From: Acidobacteria bacterium UBA2990
GTDB taxonomy: Bacteria; Acidobacteriota; Vicinamibacteria; Vicinamibacterales; UBA8438
Direction: 5' to 3'
NCBI GenBank assembly: GCA_002347025.1
Contig: DEAE01000005.1
Location: 131,899-195,898 of the forward strand
DNA length: 64,000 bases
Part shown: piece by piece, positions 27,548 through 36,275 of the stretch
Position numbering within the stretch: position 1 is the first letter of the stretch
How the letters are laid out: every line of letters starts with the position of its first letter
Position numbers and translations under genes: made by a program
The notes under the pieces: model-generated
Databases searched by the model: none
What the model saw: the letters and a program-made list of their open reading frames with translations, nothing else
What the model was told of the DNA's origin: nothing

Positions 27548-27817
27548 TCACCCAACCGGATTTGACGAATCCGTCTTTTTATTTTGCTGCTTCTGGCGTT
27601 CTTTTAGGCCGGCGACGGTCTGCTGCCCGTATTTCTTAGTAAACCTTTCGACGCGTCCTTCCGTGTCGACTAGCTTTTGACGGCCGGTGAAAAACGGATG
27701 ACAGTTGGAGCAAATATCGAGCCGAAGTTCTTTTTTGGTCGATCCTGTTTTCCAGGTGGCACCGCAGGCGCAGCGAACGTCTACCTGGTAATATTCCGGG
27801 TGGATACCTTCCTTCAC
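27548..27817 (-). CDS. rpmE: 50S ribosomal protein L31, zinc-binding type
   Basis: The 89-residue protein begins MKEGIHPEYYQVDVRCACG and holds the four zinc cysteines as CAC and CSNC, followed by HPFFTGRQKLVDTEGRVERF, the L31 signature (shown in halves: HPFFTGRQ and VDTEGRVERF). It is about twenty residues longer than most L31 proteins because of a lysine/glutamine-rich tail. The cysteine-containing form is the zinc-replete paralogue; a zinc-free copy is not in the window. The gene lies 48 bases downstream of engB on the same strand and probably shares its transcript. Confidence 0.96.
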   Translation of the reverse strand: MKEGIHPEYYQVDVRCACGATWKTGSTKKELRLDICSNCHPFFTGRQKLVDTEGRVERFTKKYGQQTVAGLKERQKQQNKKTDSSNPVG

Positions 27818-27865
27818 TATCGACTCCTCTGACGCTTCACCAAAAGGCTGATTATAACAGACTAT

Positions 27866-28492
27866 TTATGTTTGTTTAGTGCTGGTGAGTTCCAATAGTG
27901 CGGACCAGAACGCTGGTAGGCCGTCGCCGTTTTTTGAAGACACCGGCAATACCGGTCGGCCTAATGCTGCCATGTGTGCCTGTAAGGCCATATTTCTTGA
28001 GGATCTGGTCAGCCGGTCTATTTTAGTAGCTGCAATCACCATCGGTAAATTGAGCTGTCCAATCCATGTAGCTGCAGCGCAGTCATTTTCCAGGCCAGGG
28101 TGTCTGGCGTCGACCAGGAGGATCGCACCGACTGGTCCGACCTTCTTGGATTGATCCAAAGATTTTTTCGGACATTGATGAAAATACCGTTCGGTTAGAC
28201 GGTCGAATATTCGACTGCTCGAAGAACCTCCGCGAGCATATCCATATCCGGGTAGATCGATCAGAATAAGTCTGCCTCGATTCTGAGCCAGTTTTATGTC
28301 ATAAACATTTAGTAAGCGAGTGGTGCCTGGTTTGCCACCGGCTCTGGCGATAGTGCGTCGAGCCAGAGTGTTGATGAGGGTCGATTTTCCTACATTGGAA
28401 CGTCCAATAAGAGCCACCTGAGGCTGATTATAGGAAGGCAGCGGCGAGTCAATGCCAATGCTGGTTACAAATTCGGCTGTCTGAATCTTCAC
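27866..28492 (-). CDS. engB: Ribosome biogenesis GTPase EngB (YihA/YsxC)
   Basis: A 208-residue GTPase needed for assembly of the large ribosomal subunit. The G motifs are in order: G1 GRSNVGKSTLIN (about residue 31), G3 DLPGYGYA, G4 TKID and G5 SSKNG. The sequence PGTTRLLNVYDI covers switch I. Length and order match the EngB family. It is 156 bases downstream of lon, a pairing found in many bacteria, and rpmE follows. An insertion rich in serine and lysine (KKSLDQSKKVGP) before the fourth motif is slightly longer than usual. Confidence 0.94.
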   Translation of the reverse strand: MKIQTAEFVTSIGIDSPLPSYNQPQVALIGRSNVGKSTLINTLARRTIARAGGKPGTTRLLNVYDIKLAQNRGRLILIDLPGYGYARGGSSSSRIFDRLTERYFHQCPKKSLDQSKKVGPVGAILLVDARHPGLENDCAAATWIGQLNLPMVIAATKIDRLTRSSRNMALQAHMAALGRPVLPVSSKNGDGLPAFWSALLELTSTKQT

Positions 28493-28648
28493 AAGACAGT
28501 TATACCCGAAGCAGCTCGTAGACTGCGCGCTGCAGTGAACCGTGTTGATGTCCAGGCCTTGTTATTTCGATTCATTACCCTACGCAATGGTTGAATTTGT
28601 ACGACCCTGCTGGTTTGGGTGAATCGGGGCACGGGGATAATGGGGCTC

Positions 28649-31042
28649 TCAGTGGGTGACCTCGCCGTCTGGCGTTGTGGTTGGCGATTCGGACTCAGAC
28701 TGGTTTTGGTGGGATATAAGGGATGTTAATGGCTTTGTTAAAGCGAGCTTTAGTACCTCGTCCATAGATTCAACGAGGTGCAGCTTGAGCACATCTAGCA
28801 CCGATTTAGGAATGTCGGCCAGGTCCTTCTCGTTGTCCTTGGGTAGAATGATGTTTTTAACACCGGCTCGATGTGCTGCCAACACCTTTTCCTTCACTCC
28901 TCCAATTGGTAGAACTTTCCCCCGCAGGGTGATTTCTCCTGTCATTGCAAAGTCACGACGAGTTGGGACACTAGCTAGGTTGGAAACCAATGCGGTTGCG
29001 AGCGTGATTCCGGCTGAAGGTCCGTCTTTTGGAATGGCGCCTTCTGGGACGTGGACATGAACGTCGGTTCGGCGGTGGAAATCTTTTTGTATACCGAAAG
29101 CCTCAGCTTGGGAACGGACATAGCTCATTGCTGCTTGTGCCGATTCTTGCATTACGTCGCCTAATTTTCCAGTGAGGGTTAGCCGGCCTTTACCTGGCAT
29201 TAGGGTCGATTCTGTGAGCAGAAGCTCTCCACCGGCTTCGGTCCATGCTAATCCAGTGGCAATACCTATCTCGTTCTTCTGTTCAGCCATCGTTGGGCGA
29301 TAGCGCGGTACTCCTAGATGCTCCGTGATCTGTTCTGTAGCGATTTCCTGGGAGAACTGTTTCCCTTCGAGGACTACATTCCTTGCTACTTTCCGGCAGA
29401 TGGTATTGACCTCTCGCTCGAGGCTCCTCACGCCTGCTTCTCTAGTGTAACGACGGATGATTGTTTCAAAGGCTTCATCCTTGAACTGAATATTCTTGTC
29501 GGTTAGTCCGGTTGACTTTACAGCTTTCGGTGCAAGAAAAGTCCTAGCTATTTCGATCTTTTCTAGCTCCGTATAGCCCGCGATCTGCAAGACTTCCATC
29601 CGGTCACGGAGGGCTTGAGGGACGGTATGAAGCACGTTAGCCGTACAGATAAACATTATGTTCGAGAGGTCGTACTCTACATCAAGGTAGTGGTCGAGAA
29701 ATGTGTGATTTTGTTCTGGATCGAGCACCTCTAATAATGCGGCCGATGGGTCACCGCGGAAGTCCATTGACATTTTGTCGACTTCGTCGAGGAGAAATAC
29801 CGGATTCATGGTTCCAGCTTTTTTCATCATCTGGATGATCTGGCCTGGGAATGCCCCGATATAGGTACGCCTGTGCCCGCGTATTTCAGCTTCATCCCGT
29901 ACACCGCCGACTGACAGCCTAACGAACTTTCGGTTGGTTGCTCGAGCGACCGATTTGGCTAGAGAAGTTTTACCGACTCCAGGGGGCCCTGTTAGCGTCA
30001 GGATGGTGCCTTTAGGTTTTCTGACTAGAGTTCGGACAGCTAGAAATTCGAGAATTCTGTCTTTGATTTTCTCGAGGCCGTAGTGATCCAGATTCAGAAT
30101 TCTTTCCGCCTTCTTGAGGTCTCTACTTTCTCGAGACTTCTTATGCCAGGGTACAGCAATCAACCAATCGAGGTAGTTGCGTGAAACTGTGGCCTCTGCC
30201 GACATCGGGGGCATGCCTTCGAGTCGTTTTAATTCCTGAATGGCTTTTTCTTCGATTTCTTTCGGCATCCGAGCCTGTTCGATCTTCTTTTTAAGTTCGT
30301 CCAGTTCGTTGCCTTTATCTTCCTTTCGACCCAGCTCCTTTTGAATCGCCTTCATTTTTTCGTTGAGGTAGTACTCTTTCTGTGCCTTTTCCATCTGCTT
30401 CTTAACGCGAGACTGGATCCGGCGGTCGACTTGCAGTTTGTCTACCTCAGCTTCGAGCAGGCCTATGATGCGTACGAGACGCTCAAGGGGTGAAATTATT
30501 TCGAGCAAGTTTTGCTTTTCTTCGACGCCGCTGCTCAGATGAGCAGCTATTGTGTCAGCTAGCTTGCTGGCGTCGTCGACCTTGACGGCAGCTATCATTG
30601 CATCGTAGTGCAGGTTGTTCGAGAGTTTGACGTACTGTTCGAACAACGACACAGCGCGGCTCATCGTATTTTCTAGATCTTCGCTTGTGTCTTCCTGTTT
30701 GGCGATAAGTTTTGCGACTACCCTATAAAATCCCTTGTCTTGCTTCCATTCGATTGCTCTGGCACGCTCGATGCCTTCCACGAGTACCTTTATATTTCCG
30801 TCGGGCAGCTTTAAGCTCTGAACAATGTTTGCTACGCAGCCCATTGTGTAAATGTCTTTGGGTTCTGGATCGTCAGTCACAGCCTCTTGCTGTGCTGCCA
30901 AAAAGATCCGCTTGTCCTTCAAAAGAGCGTGCTCGAGCGCACGGGTGGATGATGGCCGCCCAATGACAAAAGGCATCATCATGTGAGGAAACACGACTAC
31001 GTCGCGCAAAGGGACAATGGGTAAGGTTTCGTATGCATCCAT
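28649..31042 (-). CDS. lon: ATP-dependent protease Lon
   Basis: A 797-residue LonA. The N-terminal substrate domain begins LPIVPLRDVVVFPHMMMPF, followed by the coiled-coil arm, an AAA+ module with Walker A GPPGVGKTS and Walker B PVFLLDEVDK. The C-terminal peptidase has the catalytic Ser in PKDGPSAGITLA and the Lys in GGVKEKVLAAHRAG. Lon degrades misfolded and regulatory proteins in the cytoplasm. It lies 19 bases after clpX, so it must be read from the same transcript unless a promoter lies within clpX. The extreme C-terminus (SESESPTTTPDGEVTH) is a polar extension. Confidence 0.97.
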   Translation of the reverse strand: MDAYETLPIVPLRDVVVFPHMMMPFVIGRPSSTRALEHALLKDKRIFLAAQQEAVTDDPEPKDIYTMGCVANIVQSLKLPDGNIKVLVEGIERARAIEWKQDKGFYRVVAKLIAKQEDTSEDLENTMSRAVSLFEQYVKLSNNLHYDAMIAAVKVDDASKLADTIAAHLSSGVEEKQNLLEIISPLERLVRIIGLLEAEVDKLQVDRRIQSRVKKQMEKAQKEYYLNEKMKAIQKELGRKEDKGNELDELKKKIEQARMPKEIEEKAIQELKRLEGMPPMSAEATVSRNYLDWLIAVPWHKKSRESRDLKKAERILNLDHYGLEKIKDRILEFLAVRTLVRKPKGTILTLTGPPGVGKTSLAKSVARATNRKFVRLSVGGVRDEAEIRGHRRTYIGAFPGQIIQMMKKAGTMNPVFLLDEVDKMSMDFRGDPSAALLEVLDPEQNHTFLDHYLDVEYDLSNIMFICTANVLHTVPQALRDRMEVLQIAGYTELEKIEIARTFLAPKAVKSTGLTDKNIQFKDEAFETIIRRYTREAGVRSLEREVNTICRKVARNVVLEGKQFSQEIATEQITEHLGVPRYRPTMAEQKNEIGIATGLAWTEAGGELLLTESTLMPGKGRLTLTGKLGDVMQESAQAAMSYVRSQAEAFGIQKDFHRRTDVHVHVPEGAIPKDGPSAGITLATALVSNLASVPTRRDFAMTGEITLRGKVLPIGGVKEKVLAAHRAGVKNIILPKDNEKDLADIPKSVLDVLKLHLVESMDEVLKLALTKPLTSLISHQNQSESESPTTTPDGEVTH

Positions 31043-31061
31043 AGATCTAAAGTATTTTTCC

Positions 31062-32309
31062 TTAGCCAGCCTTTTCGATGACGGTAATGGGATTGTCCTT
31101 CGTTTGTACTACCTCGCGCGTGATTACGCACTCGCGTATTTTCTTTTGACCAGGTAGGGTGTACATAATATCTAACATTATCTCTTCGATGATCATCCGT
31201 AAGCCTCTGGCGCCCATCTTACGGTCAAGAGCCGATTGGGCAATAGCCTCCAGAGCGTCGTCCGTAAATCGAAGTTTAACGTTTTCATACTCAAACAGTC
31301 TTATATATTGCTTGGTGATCGCGTTGCGGGGCTTCGTAAGGATCTCTACAAGAGCAGCCTTGTCCAATTCATGGAGGGCTCCGATGACAGGTAGACGACC
31401 CACGAACTCTGGAATCAATCCATAGCGAATAAGATCTCCAGGCTCGGCCAATTCTAACGTTGAACCGAGGCTCTGTTCGCGAGAGGTCTTGATTTCGGCT
31501 CCAAATCCCAGCGTCTTACGTCCTGTCCGGCGTTGGATGATCTGATCGAGACCAACGAATGCTCCCCCACAGATGAATAAAACGTTGCTAGTGTCGACCT
31601 GAAAGAATTCCTGGTGAGGGTGTTTCCTGCCCCCTTGAGGCGGGACGTTGGCAATTGTCCCCTCAAGAATCTTAAGAAGGGCTTGCTGGACGCCTTCGCC
31701 TGACACATCCCTAGTTATAGATGGATTCTCGTCTTTCCTGCAAATCTTGTCGATTTCATCAATATAAATGATGCCTTGCTGGCACTTATCTATATCACCA
31801 CCAGCCGCTTGGAGCAGTTTTAAAACTATGTTTTCGACATCTTCACCTACGTAACCTGCTTCTGTCAGAGTGGTTGCGTCTACAATCGTGAAGGGAACGG
31901 ATAACAGTTTCGCCAGTGTCTGGGCCAAGAGGGTCTTGCCGCTACCAGTTGGGCCGATGAGTAGGATGTTCGACTTGTTGAGCTCTGTATCATTTTTGGT
32001 GCGGGCTAGTTTCTGTATTTCTAACCTCTTGTAGTGGTTGTACACTGCAACGGCAAGTTTTTTCTTGGTCTGTTCTTGCCCGATTACGTAATCATCAAGT
32101 GACTTCTTGATCGCCTGAGGTACGGGAAGGGCTGGCTGAGTTCCGTTATCTTCGACACGCTTGTCGTCGGCGATTATATCGTTGCAGACCTCAACACATT
32201 CATCGCAGATGAATACAGTCGGCCCAGCAATGAGCTTCTGAACGTCGTTCTGATCTTTGTTGCAGAAGGAGCAACGAAGTATCTCTGGCTCACTGCTCTT
32301 CTTAGCCAT
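31062..32309 (-). CDS. clpX: ATP-dependent Clp protease ATP-binding subunit ClpX
   Basis: A 415-residue AAA+ unfoldase. The N-terminal zinc-binding domain has four cysteines in CSFCNKDQ and CDECVEVC. Walker A is GPTGSGKTLLAQTLA and Walker B is IIYIDEIDK; the pore loop GYVGEDVEN and the ClpP-docking loop (ICGGAFVGLDQII with the following region) are in place. ClpX unfolds tagged substrates and feeds ClpP. It follows clpP by 38 bases in the usual tig-clpP-clpX-lon order. Nothing is missing in the motifs. Confidence 0.97.
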   Translation of the reverse strand: MAKKSSEPEILRCSFCNKDQNDVQKLIAGPTVFICDECVEVCNDIIADDKRVEDNGTQPALPVPQAIKKSLDDYVIGQEQTKKKLAVAVYNHYKRLEIQKLARTKNDTELNKSNILLIGPTGSGKTLLAQTLAKLLSVPFTIVDATTLTEAGYVGEDVENIVLKLLQAAGGDIDKCQQGIIYIDEIDKICRKDENPSITRDVSGEGVQQALLKILEGTIANVPPQGGRKHPHQEFFQVDTSNVLFICGGAFVGLDQIIQRRTGRKTLGFGAEIKTSREQSLGSTLELAEPGDLIRYGLIPEFVGRLPVIGALHELDKAALVEILTKPRNAITKQYIRLFEYENVKLRFTDDALEAIAQSALDRKMGARGLRMIIEEIMLDIMYTLPGQKKIRECVITREVVQTKDNPITVIEKAG

Positions 32310-32347
32310 TTGTCATCTAATGCTCACAGTGCGGACAGCTTACTGGT

Positions 32348-32950
32348 TCAGGCTCGTTGCTTAACCACTTCGTCAATAATACCGTATTCGTGGGCTTGAT
32401 CGGCTGTCATGATATGGTCGCGCTCTGTATCCTGCTCAATCTGTCCGAGTTGCTGCCCGGTGTGTGACACTAGGAGCTGGTTCAGCCTAGAACGCATGCG
32501 AAGGATCTCTTTGGCATGGATATCGATGTCGCTAGCTTGTCCTGCGAGTCCAGACATCAGTGGCTGGTGGATTACGATTCTAGAGTTAGGCAAGCTGTAA
32601 CGCTTGCCTTTGGTTCCGGCCGCTAGTAGTACAGCTGCCATCGATGCGGCTTGGCCGATGCAATAGGTTTGTACGTCTGGTTTTATGAACTGTATCGTGT
32701 CATAGATAGCCAAGCCTGCAGAGATCGAGCCTCCAGGGCTATTTATGTACAAGACGATATCGCGGTCTGGGTCCTCGGCTTCCAGAAAGAGCATCTGGGC
32801 GATCACCACATTGGCAATGGAGTCTTCAATAGGGGTGCCTATGAAAATGATACTGTCTTTCAGCAAGCGGGAGTAGATATCGTAGGCACGCTCTCCACGA
32901 TTAGTCTGCTCGACGACTACTGGAATAAGTTGATTATTAGCCTGGGTCAT
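32348..32950 (-). CDS. clpP: ATP-dependent Clp protease proteolytic subunit ClpP
   Basis: The 200-residue serine peptidase has the full catalytic triad: Ser103 in GQAASMAAVLLAAG, His128 in RIVIHQPL and Asp178 in ERDHIMTA. The N-terminal part reads IPVVVEQTNRGERAYDIYSRLL, as usual (in parts: PVVVEQTNRGERAYDI). The oxyanion loop SPGGSISAG is present. It forms the peptidase tetradecamer used by ClpX. A gap of 266 bases separates it from tig, enough for an own promoter, though none is obvious. A single clpP copy is seen. Confidence 0.97.
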   Translation of the reverse strand: MTQANNQLIPVVVEQTNRGERAYDIYSRLLKDSIIFIGTPIEDSIANVVIAQMLFLEAEDPDRDIVLYINSPGGSISAGLAIYDTIQFIKPDVQTYCIGQAASMAAVLLAAGTKGKRYSLPNSRIVIHQPLMSGLAGQASDIDIHAKEILRMRSRLNQLLVSHTGQQLGQIEQDTERDHIMTADQAHEYGIIDEVVKQRA

Positions 32951-33216
32951 TGTCGAACTTTACCGTCTTGTGTGAGTGTGCGCTGGCTCAGTCATCTCAG
33001 CATTACATTGTTGATAGTCGGGATACCTTTGAGCCAGGCGTATCTAGTGTGTGACGTGACAGGCTGGATGGTAGGTAATCTAAATAAAATCAACTCGGCA
33101 TGGTGTTCTTGTAAGGCCCTTTTTTGGCACGTCATTGCTTCGCGAGGATATCTTCTCTCACTTGAAACGAATTCTCAATCCGATTGTTGTCTGGAAAAAT
33201 TTAGGCGAGATCACCT

Positions 33217-34515
33217 TTAGGCGTCGACGATAGTAGCATGAGACAAAAGGAAGTCAATCGCCTTCTCTCGTCGAAGCCCCCCTGACAATGCATCAATGCC
33301 GTTATCTCGATCCAATTTTGCCCGGACAGCAGCTGGGGTCTGTTCGAGTCGCTCGGCGTAAACTTTAATTTCTCGTTCGAGATCTTCCTCGCTGATAGTT
33401 AGGCTTTCTCGCCGGACCACCTCGTCAAGCACCATTGTTCCTCGTACTGTCTCCAAGGCTGGGGCCCGTTGTTCGTCGCGCAAAGAATTCCAATCGATGT
33501 TGGCTGTGCGCGGGTCCACGTTCTGCTGAGCTAGCTGGGTGACTATTTGTTCGAGGCGCCTGGAAATCTCACGCTCGACTAGGCCTTCAGGGGCTTCGAC
33601 TGTAACCCTAGCTGCGAGTTGAGTCATCAGATCCTTTCGTACGCCTCTTTGTTTTTCAATTTCCGCTTCACGCTTGAGGTCAGCTTCAATTTTTTCCTTT
33701 AGAATATCTACTGTGTCGAAGTCGCCTACAGACCGTGCAAATTCATCATCAATATCTGGCAATTTGCGAACGTGATTCTCCTTGACCTCGATCTCATAGG
33801 CTATAACTGTCCCTGCTAGATCGGCTTGATCATGTTCGGCTGGATAGGAAATTTCGAAAGATTTCGACTCTCCTATGGAGAGCCCTATGAGCTCGGCATC
33901 GAACCCTGGTGGGTTGGCTGTAGCTCCTATTTCAACAAAAACACCTTTACGTAGATCTTCAGCTTGTTGCTCAGATGTGTCCTGAGGGCCACTGATTCTG
34001 TGGCGTTTCATGTCGACTGTCAGAATATCCCCGGTTTCAATGCTACGGTCTGTGACCGGTTCGAGGGTGCTGGCTCGAAGGCGCAGTTGTTCAAGGGTCC
34101 GCTCTTTGGCGTCGTCATCTGGTGTGACCGAGGGTCTGCGTAAGGTGAGTGCATCGTAATCTATGTCAGAGATAGAGGGCATTACTTCGAACAAAGCGTG
34201 GAATGTTAAGGGCTGGCCTTCGTCGATTGACACGTCTCGGACATCTGGGGTATCGATTGGTATTAGTTCCTGTGCTCGTAGGGCTTCCTCGACTGCTTGG
34301 GGGACAAGGTCGTTGGCCACGTCGTGGAGGATGTCTTGTTTGAACCGTTGGCGTACTACTCCAAGGGGGACTTTGCCCGGCCGAAAACCGGGAACTTTTG
34401 CCCGACGCTGATGGCGTAGCGCTGTTCTGGCTATGGTCACGTCGACCTGTTCGGCTGGAATTCTAATCTCCAGACGTTTTCGGGTTTCGCTGAGTGCGGT
34501 GATCTCCGATTCCAT
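33217..34515 (-). CDS. tig: Trigger factor (ribosome-associated chaperone and PPIase)
   Basis: From the ATG at 34515 the product is 432 residues and starts MESEITALSETRKRLEIRIPA, like other trigger factors. The ribosome-binding signature GFRPGKVP is at about residue 44. The middle domain is the FKBP-type PPIase (about 150-240), followed by the helical chaperone arms. An upstream GTG at 34551 would add 12 residues, but that segment shows no similarity to the family. The 3' end of tRNA-Leu is only 38 bases upstream, so tig probably shares that transcript. It heads the tig-clpP-clpX-lon cluster. Confidence 0.94.
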   Translation of the reverse strand: MESEITALSETRKRLEIRIPAEQVDVTIARTALRHQRRAKVPGFRPGKVPLGVVRQRFKQDILHDVANDLVPQAVEEALRAQELIPIDTPDVRDVSIDEGQPLTFHALFEVMPSISDIDYDALTLRRPSVTPDDDAKERTLEQLRLRASTLEPVTDRSIETGDILTVDMKRHRISGPQDTSEQQAEDLRKGVFVEIGATANPPGFDAELIGLSIGESKSFEISYPAEHDQADLAGTVIAYEIEVKENHVRKLPDIDDEFARSVGDFDTVDILKEKIEADLKREAEIEKQRGVRKDLMTQLAARVTVEAPEGLVEREISRRLEQIVTQLAQQNVDPRTANIDWNSLRDEQRAPALETVRGTMVLDEVVRRESLTISEEDLEREIKVYAERLEQTPAAVRAKLDRDNGIDALSGGLRREKAIDFLLSHATIVDA

Positions 34516-34553
34516 GAATCTGTGTAGGCTTTCTTCGACAAGAATGACCACTA

Positions 34554-34637
34554 TGCGAAAGGGGGGATTCGAACCCCCACAACCTTGCGGTCACCGGATC
34601 CTAAATCCGGCGCGTCTGCCAGTTCCGCCACTCTCGC
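34554..34637 (-). tRNA. tRNA-Leu (anticodon TAG)
   Basis: On the minus strand the sequence folds as a class II tRNA: acceptor GCGAGAG/CTTTCGC with discriminator A, D-arm GTGGCGGAACTGGCAGACG, anticodon loop TTTAGGA (anticodon at 34601-34603), a long variable arm and GGTTCGAATCC in the T arm. Anticodon TAG with the long variable arm means leucine (CUN codons). CCA is not encoded, unlike the other four complete tRNAs here. Trigger factor begins 38 bases beyond the 3' end. Confidence 0.95.
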
Positions 34638-34937
34638 GTTATCTCTATTTCGAGCAAGGTTCTAACCCTACGCAGTTGAGGCTATCATACCGAGCGGCAG
34701 CTCTGGGTGTGTTCTGGGTAAAACAAGGGTCTCAGGTAATGCGGATTTAGAGACCCCAAGGAGCTTGCGGAACTGCTGAGAGCCTTTTTCAGGGAAAGCT
34801 TACTTTATGTGTCTGTGCTTGAGAGCCTTGTATTTGAGGTCGACTAGGTCGAGGTTTAGCGTAACTTGCTATGTTACTGTTGAATCGGGCATGGGAAACT
34901 TGATCTGTTCCGAAAATAGTGAGGAGGACGACTCGTT
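34638..34937. other. Divergent promoter region between tRNA-Leu and egtB
   Basis: About 300 bases with no gene. A TATGAT on the minus strand (34684-34689) could be the -10 box of tRNA-Leu, with a 46-base leader, but no good -35 is seen. An inverted repeat GTAAC-N7-GTTAC lies at 34861-34877 and a GAGGAGG ribosome binding site at 34921-34927 precedes egtB. Confidence 0.35.
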
Positions 34938-36275
34938 GTGAACGATGCACTGCATTCGGTTGTTGACCGCGAGTCCGCCATAAGTTGGTTTCTCAAGACA
35001 CGCGAACGAACTGCCAAAATTTTTGACATAATTACCCCAGCTTCCTATTACGACCAGCCGATTCCCCTGCGGCACCCTGTTGTTTTCTACGAGGGACACA
35101 TTCCAGCATTTGGCGTCAATACGCTATTAAAGCGTGGCCTCGGACAACCGGGAGTGGATGAAAAACTTGAGCGTCTATTCGCCCGAGGGATCGATCCTGA
35201 GAATCAGAGTTCTTCAGATGCGGCTACTGTCAATTCTTGGCCTAGCCGTAAAACTGTTCAACATTACGCTGCTGCTGCAGACCAAGCAATTCTCGAAGCA
35301 CTTGAGTCTGCTGAAATTGAACGTCATGGTCACCCGGTTTTGGGTAGGGGGCAGGCTGTTTTTACAGTGATCGAGCACGAGGAAATGCACCAAGAGACCC
35401 TAGCCTACATGTGGCATCAGTTGCCCTTTGCCAAGAAGATTCAGGAGGTGGATTTACAAGGGAATACTGAGGAATTGGTACCAGAGTTAGCGCGGGTTCG
35501 TGTGCCTGCCGGTCGGGCTACATTGGGGGCAGAGTTGGATGAGGTGCCGTTCGGCTGGGACAATGAGTTTCCTCGAATGGTCGTTGAGGTTCCTGGATTT
35601 GCCATCGACCGCTATAACGTGACCAATCAACAGTATCTTGAGTTCGTTGATGCCGGCGGGTATCTTGATCCACGTTGGTGGGGTGAGGGCGACTGGCAGT
35701 GGCGGGTTAAGGTTGATCTCAGATATCCATCTTTCTGGAGTCAAGAGGGTGGCGAGTGGTTTTGGCGAGGTATGTTTACAAAGTACCCTTTACCTTTGTC
35801 ATGGCCGGTGTATGTGACCCAGGCTGAAGCATCCGCGTACGCTCGGTGGAATGGTAAGAGGTTACCCACCGAGGCTGAGTTTCATCGTGCGGCCTATGGC
35901 GCACCTGACGGGGATGAGCGCTCTCATCCTTGGGGTGAGGACCCACCGGATTTAACGCGGGGCCATTTTGGTTTCCAAGGATGGGACCCGATGCCAGTGG
36001 GTTCCTTTCCGGCTGGGGTCAGCGCGTGGGGGATCCATGACTTGGTAGGCAACGGGTGGGAATGGACATCTACACTTTTCTCTGGTTTTCCCGGGTTTGC
36101 ACCGATGCCATCCTACCCCGAGTACTCTGTTGATTTTTTCGACGCAAAGCATTACGTGGTCAAAGGGGCGTCTCCGGTTACTGCTACTGGGTTGGTTCGT
36201 CGTAGCTTGAGGAACTGGTTCAGACCTCATTATCCCTATCCTTATGCTGGGTTCCGCTGTGTGGAGGATTTGTGA
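34938..36275 (+). CDS. egtB: Ergothioneine biosynthesis protein EgtB (hercynylcysteine sulfoxide synthase type)
   Basis: EgtB is the non-haem iron enzyme that joins a thiol (gamma-glutamylcysteine or cysteine) to hercynine with oxygen. The N-terminal DinB-like domain holds the iron ligands H54 (FYEGHIPAF) and H147/H151 (EHEEMHQET). The C-terminal formylglycine-generating/SUMF1-like domain (about 185-445) contains RLPTEAEFHRAAYG and LVGNGWEWT. The start is a GTG at 34938, ten bases after GAGGAGG. The gene overlaps egtD by four bases. No egtA, egtC or egtE is next to it, which fits the group of EgtB enzymes that use cysteine directly, as reported for Chloracidobacterium; this is inferred. Confidence 0.9.
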   Translation: MNDALHSVVDRESAISWFLKTRERTAKIFDIITPASYYDQPIPLRHPVVFYEGHIPAFGVNTLLKRGLGQPGVDEKLERLFARGIDPENQSSSDAATVNSWPSRKTVQHYAAAADQAILEALESAEIERHGHPVLGRGQAVFTVIEHEEMHQETLAYMWHQLPFAKKIQEVDLQGNTEELVPELARVRVPAGRATLGAELDEVPFGWDNEFPRMVVEVPGFAIDRYNVTNQQYLEFVDAGGYLDPRWWGEGDWQWRVKVDLRYPSFWSQEGGEWFWRGMFTKYPLPLSWPVYVTQAEASAYARWNGKRLPTEAEFHRAAYGAPDGDERSHPWGEDPPDLTRGHFGFQGWDPMPVGSFPAGVSAWGIHDLVGNGWEWTSTLFSGFPGFAPMPSYPEYSVDFFDAKHYVVKGASPVTATGLVRRSLRNWFRPHYPYPYAGFRCVEDL

